A DNA stretch of 64,000 nucleotides from Geosiphon pyriformis. Its lineage: Eukaryota > Glomeromycota > Glomeromycetes > Archaeosporales > Geosiphonaceae. Position numbers and translations under genes: made by a program. The stretch is taken from the NCBI GenBank assembly GCA_016748015.1, contig JAAOMT010000660.1, forward strand, positions 201,875 to 265,874, given 5' to 3'. The notes beneath the pieces were generated by a model. That model was not told the DNA's origin. It was given only the letters and a program-made list of their open reading frames with translations, and did not search any database. Below are positions 58,428 to 64,000 of this stretch, piece by piece (the stretch's first letter is position 1; the number at the start of each line of letters is the position of its first letter).

Positions 58428-59263
58428 TATTACTTATAAAAAAAACAGATATAGAAAAATAGTAGACCAATAAGGAAGTAATAGTTAGCACATGAGCATA
58501 TTGTTCAGCAATATGGAGCAATATTAGAAAATTAGGGCATATTGCTTAGCAATGTGAGCATTGCTCAAAAAATTATAACACATTGCTTAAGAATGTGAGT
58601 GATCTCATAAAACATAAATTAGGTATATATAGCAGTAGCATTAGAAGCAGAAAAGACAGACCTCTCAATTTAGATTTAATCTAAGCAACCTTCTACACCA
58701 CAAATATCAATAAATAATTATTTATTATCTTAATCTACTCTCTATTATCAACACTTCATGTTGATAGTAATTGATACTTAACTATATTGGAACAATAGCT
58801 CTTGATCATGGCTATTAACGAAATACTAACATTTATTGTCTTGGCTTATTTTTTTATTTTTTTTTCTTTTGTTGTTATTTCTTGTTGTGTACTAATTGAT
58901 TAAAAGATTAAAGTGCTGAGTTACTAATATCAGGATATAGCACTGGTAAAAGACCCAGGAATAAGAATAGACACTCAGATTTGAGAATAGCTTACCAGGA
59001 AATTGTCAGCCATCATGCCAAAAAAAAAATTAATGGAATTGTGATTTTAGGAAGCAATAGACAACAACTACTTAACCTGTGAGTTAACACTTGAAACACT
59101 ATTGAAAAAAAAAACCACATTGGAATCTCTATTCATTATATAAAAGATTTCATCAAAACTTTCAAATACAAACAACCTTCAGAAACCAACATTATTATAT
59201 CAATTGAATACCAAGTTATGAGTTTGTTATTTGCTTTGAGACCCCAAATAATTATCTGTAATA
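58428..59263 (+). repeat. 3' LTR of element B (LTR-B family, 836 bp)
   Basis: It begins TATTACTTATAAAA (decayed TGTTAC) and ends TTATCTGTAATA. U3 (58,486-58,600) has GCATATTGYTYAGCAATGTG-type repeats. A TATATATAGCAG box lies near 58,628, AATAAATAATTATT near 58,710, a T tract at 58,850-58,870, and the CCAAGTTATGAGTTTGTT block near the end. The sequence right of it belongs to reversed element E. Confidence 0.8.
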
Positions 59264-60070
59264 ATGTCCACATATTTACACAGTTGTGGAAAGTCTGGAA
59301 TGTAGTTTGGTAGTTGATTCTCAACTTTTGTGTTTATATATCCAATAATAGTTTTTTTTGGTATTTCTATAATATTTTCAGTTGTATTATAGATAGGAAT
59401 TTTAATATGATTATTTTTTTTGGCTGGTATGTAAAAATTGGTAAGTCTAATCTTTTCTGATTCACATATAGTTGGTTCTGCTTCAAAAATTTGATCCTGA
59501 TCTTTTATTTTTCTTTTTAATACTAATATATATCTATTATATGGCAAAATAAAAACTGATTAACAGGTGAAGATAATTTTTTTCTTGTCAATAACTTCTT
59601 TCTTTGCTATGTTAACTGGTATATTTATTTTACTCATGGATCTGAATCTATTAATCTCTTTTGCTGTTATCTTTAATTCTTTTCTGTTTTTATAAATACT
59701 AATTAAGTTATTTTAACCAGAGACAAAAATATTGTTTGTGCTATCTTTTTATTTGGCTTTATGATATAGGCCTTTTCTGAGTCGTTTTGTAGCATTGTAA
59801 TAATATTTTCTACATATTTTGCATCAATTATTTCTCCTTTGATATTGAATTTTTTTTGCTAAACTACTCTTAAATGCTAACTGAATCATTGTTGTTGCTG
59901 AAATTTTTATTGTTATTTTCAAATCAATACAAATACATAAATATGGTTCCAATTTGATGGCATTTTTTTCTGAATATCTCAGATCAAATCTTGTATCAGT
60001 ATTATGCATGTATTTTGGCATAATATTTTCATTATTATTGCTGAACCATTTGAGTTGTTGCTTCTAAAAC
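59264..60070 (-). pseudogene. Element E dUTPase and pre-RT domain
   Basis: The dUTPase starts HNTDTRFDLRYSEKNAIKLE (60,010-59,950): the second Asp and Leu of motif 1 are kept. Motif 2 is AFKSSLAKK, and motif 3 IIDAKYVENI with Asp and Tyr. Motif 4 is NKKIAQTIFL-like. Motif 5 is only traced (INRFRSMSK-like). The pre-RT block is open from 59,547: RYILVLKRKIKDQDQIFEAE, then FYIPAKKNNHIKIPIYNT and PDFPQLCKYVDI. It ends where B's LTR begins. Confidence 0.65.
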
Positions 60071-60960
60071 AAATCAGTTAGCACAATGTATTGTTTAGAG
60101 TTTAAATTAAGATTTGAATTGTTATTATTGTTGTTGCCATTTGGAATGGAACTAGAACTATTGTTATTGTTATCATTGTTAGGATTTAAATTGAGATTAA
60201 ATGGTGATTCCAATTTTATTTTACAGCTGTTGATTGGTTTTTTTTCTTTAGAATTGTGTAGATTATGTATGATAGTAAATTATAAATAAGGTCACACTCA
60301 TTACAATATTAAAAGTCATATGGAATTAAACAGTAGTCATATAATCTGATATTAATTTGTTCTAAGCATTGCTTTTATTCTGCTCAAATGAGTACTAGGT
60401 TTTGGTAGTATTCATGAAATTGCTTAAAATTGTCTTTGGTGTTATCAAAGACATTAAAAGTTAAAAAGTATTCAGGTTTAAAAAGAATGAGTAGATTGTT
60501 TTTGATTTTTAGTATTTCATTGGTTAAAGCTTCTTCTGCTTTTACACTCATCATGTAAGTATCCTTTTAATTGTCACAGTGCTTACTTTCAGGTATTGTT
60601 AATTGGAGTTCTTTTTTATATTCAGTCATTGATTAAAATCATGTATTGACATGATTTGTTGCACATTTCTTCTTGTTCAAGAATGTTGTTCCACATTTTT
60701 TCATCATACAAAATTGTTCTACACACTAGACAAAATTTATTATTTCATTTTTTTTATTGTTTGGGTTATCCAAAACGTTCAAAAACATACAAATAACAAT
60801 AGAATTTGGTTGTCATTGGTCATTTTTTGTTGTTACTACAGCATGTGTTTATTGTAGACAATTTCTTATTATAATTAACACATATGAGCTTGGGTCGACA
60901 ATAATTTGTTTAAAGTAAGATAGTATATAGAATATAAGTAGATGTGGTCACTTGTGTTGT
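60071..60960 (-). pseudogene. Element E Asn-rich linker and Cys-rich modules
   Basis: Reading right to left, the region starts with Cys pairs near 60,960-60,640, where the decayed clusters read CVNYNKKLSTINTCC-like and YCRPKL-like order. A third cluster near 60,340-60,285 has the YCNECDLIYN order of B. An Asn-run linker (repeated AAC/AAT codons) precedes the dUTPase at 60,180-60,070. Most Cys positions are only partly kept. A short opposite-strand frame here is a shadow. Confidence 0.45.
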
Positions 60961-61189
60961 CTTTTCTTTCTTTTTCTTCTTTTTTTTTCATTTTTTTTCT
61001 AGGTTGAAATTAGTGGTAGTTTGTTGTGGTCATCTTTGTTAGCCACAAAATTTGGTAGGCTTCTTAGGTAGGTTTTTTCTTGTTTTTCAAATTCAATTAA
61101 TGGTACTGGCATGTTGATGGTCTTAAAATAATTACATGTTGCTGGTATTTGCATGTTTTGCCTATTCTGGCTTAATTAGAGCTTTTGCA

Positions 61190-61840
61190 TTGTCCAATTG
61201 AGTACAACATTGGTTTTGACTAGTCAATTATTACCAATTAGTGCTTGATACTGAGTAGTTTCTATTACTAAAACTTTGATTGGTGCAATGATACTATTAA
61301 CTTCAAAAAGAATGTCATCAATTTTGCCAATTAAAGTTTTAATAGCTTCATTAACTGTAATAATTTTGGCACTGGCAGTGTGATCAACTCATCAATCTAA
61401 TTGGTCTATAAGTTGTCATGTAATAATACTGTCTGCTGACCAACTGTCAAGAATTAGTTTAATGAACTGACCATCAATTTTGGCATTGGTATACATTACA
61501 ATAATGGGTTTGGCATTAAAGACAGCTTTGCTAAAAAGGGGTATTTTAGTTGGTTCTTCAATTTCAAAAAAAAATGACTGCTAGTGATTTGTTATTAATA
61601 ACTATTGTTGATGAAATATTATTAGTAAGTGGTTGTTTGGTTTTCTGGTAACTGGATTGAGTGTTTTCTGGGGTCACAAAGAGGCTTAAATAGTTTTGAA
61701 AATTTGGGTGCTATATGTACCTGGTTTCTGAACTTTGCTGTCATAATTTTAATGGTTGGTTGATTAAGCTGGAAATTGGTTAGTGCATAACCATTGCCAA
61801 TCTCCAGTTTTGTTGTGTGTCTATGTGATCCTTAGTGTTG
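61190..61840 (-). pseudogene. Element E protease domain
   Basis: The block TKLIL/IKLILDSWSADSIIT (about 61,480-61,430) keeps the catalytic Asp but has Trp in place of Gly, as D-S-W. LIDQLD-stop-VDHTASAKI, then IGKIDDILFEV and VLVIETTQYQALIGNN follow, all in family order. An upstream segment at about 61,840-61,700 matches the start of element B at 52,180-52,260. Stops make it inactive. Confidence 0.6.
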
Positions 61841-63727
61841 GAATTCTGCTTGTTATTTGAGCTAAGTTTGGTGATTGGGTTTGAATTGGTGGAGTTTGAT
61901 AAATTATTTGTGGTGGTGGTGGTTAATAAATTACTGGTGTTGGTGGCTAATAGATAAGTGGTTAATAAATAGGCTATATTACTTAAGTGTAATATAGTTA
62001 ATATTAGTATTGTTTTTGTGATTAATTACTAACATAATTCTGAATTTGAAATCAGTGATTGAAGTTTTAATACTGATTTTCCAATCATTGATTGTTTAAC
62101 TATTTGTGACATTCAAATTGTAAATATTCTTGTTTACTACAATAGTGGCAAATATGTATTTCTTGTTATTATAATTAATCAGCTGATAGATGTGCCTAAT
62201 TTTGGAAACAATTTGAGTTTTTTTGATTATTGTGTTGTTGAAAAAATTGATAAATTGCCTAAGTATTCCTTAAACTTCTGATCAATTAAATTACTGAACT
62301 GTTTCAATTTTGAATTCAAGTTAAATGATTTATTCATTGCTAGATTTACAGCTTGGATATGATTGGTTTCTAATTTAACTGATTCTAAATCTCTGACATG
62401 ATTAATGGCATTCTGAAGTGTAGCTAAGTATAATAGACATATGTGTTGTAATAAGCTGCTATATAGTCCACAAATAAACTAATTCAAGATCTGGAGTACT
62501 ATAAAGTAATTTGCATTGATGACTTGAATATGACACAGATTTCTGTGGAAGCATCTTAAGTAAGTAGTAACTGCCTTAGTGTTTTTTTGTTTGATAGTAG
62601 TAAAATTAGTTGCTAAGCAATTAATACTATTATAATTACTAAAATATTGCAGAAACACGACTTTGAATACATTGAAATATTGCAGTTTGTTTATAAAATT
62701 TTGGTACCAAAAATTAGCAGTGTTCTGTAGAAAGTATGGGATGACTTATATTGCTTTGGCATTATTCCAGTTGTTGGCAGTTATTGCTTTGGCTATGTCA
62801 TTAAGCCAAACTTGGGTATTATTCTCTTCTCCAGTAAATTTTTTTAATTTGGCAATTGATGCATAAACTATTGATATAATAATTGGTTGTTGTGATAAGG
62901 TGACAACTGGTGGTAAATTAATTACAATTTCTGGAGGTAAGTTTTACTGATTAATAATGTCGAAATTTGAATTATTTGGGTTTTGTTGAGTCTGAGCAAT
63001 CACAGTTTGTATTTTTGGGTTTCTTGAAATTAAGTTTTAATAGTTAAATTTCTGATTCTTGTTTTCTTTTTCTTCTGATTCTGTTACTTTTTAAAAACTT
63101 GTGGTTTCGAAATCTGGTGGAGGTAATAGTAATTAAAATCTTAATGGCATTGGTAATTGCAATTTAAATTTTCAAAGTAATTGTCATAGGTTCCTAATAA
63201 TTCTGCTTTCTTTTGTTTACTTTGAAATAGAAATTGAGCTATTGGTATTTTTGTATTTGATGTAGATGTGTCTGTTGATATAATGTTAATAGTACTTTTT
63301 AGTGTATAGTGGTATAATAGATTGATTAGTGACTCAACTCTGGTTTTCTTTCAAGTAGGTGGTTGTATTTTCTGGGATGTTATTGCTAGTGTTTGTAGTT
63401 TTCTTTTGTCTTTGTTTGCATAGATAATTAGATATTTTTATTGGGTGTAATTGTTAATTTCTTTATTGATCTTAGTAATGATTAATACAAAATTATGATT
63501 TACTAGTAGGCTGGTGTTTTGAATTAATTCATTGTAGAAATTTTTTCTTGCTAATTTGGTATTTATTGGTGCTTCTAGAAAATAAGAAATTCTCTTGTTG
63601 ATATAGAAATTAAAGACTAATTTTGTTGATAGATAATTGCTAGTTAATCCCAAGTGTTAACAATAATGTTGAAATAAAAATTTGGCAAATTCTAAATGGT
63701 TTGTTTCTATTCTTTCTGGTTTGCCAT
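61841..63727 (-). pseudogene. Element E gag, decayed
   Basis: The ATG at 63,727 lies at the same place relative to the primer site as ATA in element C and GTG in A, so it is the likely gag start (MANQKE). Stops follow soon. A core with NSIASMVYA-like order lies near 62,870-62,600. The knuckle at about 62,150-62,108 reads CHYCSKQEYLQFEC, a CCHC box with His replaced by Tyr. A Gln/Asn/Pro-rich tail follows at 62,040-61,860. The frame is broken too often to give more detail. Confidence 0.55.
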
Positions 63728-63770
63728 ATTTGAATAGTTGTTGTTAATACTGGTTCTCTGTAGAATTATA

Positions 63771-63787
63771 TTTCACAGAGAGCACCA
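63771..63787 (-). other. Primer-binding site of element E
   Basis: Read on the minus strand, TGGTGCTCTCTGTGAAA starts two bases after the LTR end, matching elements C and D. Confidence 0.6.
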
Positions 63788-63789
63788 AA

Positions 63790-64000
63790 TGTTACAGATA
63801 ATTATTTGGGTGGTAGAATTAATAACAAACTCATAACTTGGTGCTCAATAGTTAATTAGTGTTGGTAATATTTGAAGATTCTATTAATCTAAAAATTTTG
63901 GGTAAGTTCTTTGTATAATGAATAGAGATTCAAAGATGATTTTGTCTGTAACTTCCCAGAATTGCAATTTCATTGAATTTTTTTCTCAGAATGATGGCCA
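63790..64000 (-). repeat. 5' LTR of element E (LTR-B family), cut by window end
   Basis: On the plus strand it starts TGTTACAGATAATTATTTGG and contains ATAACTTGGTGCTCAATAG. These are the mirror images of the LTR-B end at 59,200-59,263 and parallel to the reverse copies at 18,674 and 23,054. It continues beyond 64,000. Confidence 0.75.

Larger units (their letters stand above)
52161..59263 (+). mobile_element. Element B: Ty3/Gypsy-like LTR retrotransposon, 5' part missing
   Basis: It begins abruptly in the segment just upstream of the protease and runs through zinc modules, dUTPase, RT, RNase H, integrase and 3' ORF remnants to a full 3' LTR (58,428-59,263). The 5' LTR, primer site and gag are replaced by the right LTR of element A. 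It is more decayed than A and less than D. It belongs to the same branch as D and E by LTR and coding similarity. Confidence 0.8.
59264..64000 (-). mobile_element. Element E: Ty3/Gypsy-like LTR retrotransposon, truncated, runs past the window
   Basis: Reading right to left it has the start of a 5' LTR (64,000-63,790), a primer site, gag, protease, zinc modules, dUTPase and the pre-RT domain. It is then cut at 59,264 by the 3' LTR of element B. RT to integrase lie beyond that cut and are not found in the window. Many stops and an AT-rich base composition place its age near that of B. The order of domains is the family order. Confidence 0.78.

Overview
The window looks like a piece of a large, AT-rich fungal nuclear genome. 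Short introns, several per gene, interrupt the host genes, and the genes are fungal in type (a NADP saccharopine reductase for lysine synthesis and an Sly41-like transporter). The rest is a deep stack of decayed retrotransposons. The LINE open reading frames resemble families I associate with arbuscular mycorrhizal fungi (Glomeromycotina, Rhizophagus/Gigaspora type). That placement is recognition from memory, not a search.

Bases 1-8,666 are a compact gene island with four intact host genes: a triose-phosphate-type transporter (minus, cut by the window start), LYS9-type saccharopine reductase (plus, 12 exons), a mitochondrial 2-enoyl thioester reductase (minus, 6 exons, one with a GC-AG intron) and the TFIIF large subunit (minus, one exon). 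None has an internal stop in the reconstructed frame.

From about 8,770 to the end I find no host gene. Two related LINEs (LINE-1, plus, 9,590-16,375; LINE-2, minus, 30,031-35,780) carry a gag-like ORF1 and an ORF2 with endonuclease, reverse transcriptase, RNase H and a C-terminal Cys/His motif. The remainder is one superfamily of Ty3/Gypsy-like LTR elements, called here D (19,034-30,030), A (35,781-52,160), C (44,592-50,775, nested in A), B (52,161-59,263) and E (minus, 59,264 to beyond the window). Their common plan is LTR, primer-binding site, gag with CCHC knuckle, aspartic protease, Cys4 zinc modules, dUTPase, RT, RNase H, integrase, a separate 3' ORF, polypurine tract, LTR. The dUTPase placed between protease and RT, the zinc modules beside it, and the 3' ORF are the most distinctive content of the window.

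Element C has kept gag, protease, zinc modules, a nearly motif-complete dUTPase and both LTRs, but has lost RT, RNase H and integrase, so it looks like a non-autonomous derivative. All copies are decaying mainly by C:G to T:A transitions. D is oldest and most AT-rich, B and E are intermediate, A and C youngest. Nesting order and 4-bp target duplications can be read at two insertions. The two LTRs of A share R/U5 but not U3, and its flanks belong to different elements, which suggests recombination between copies.
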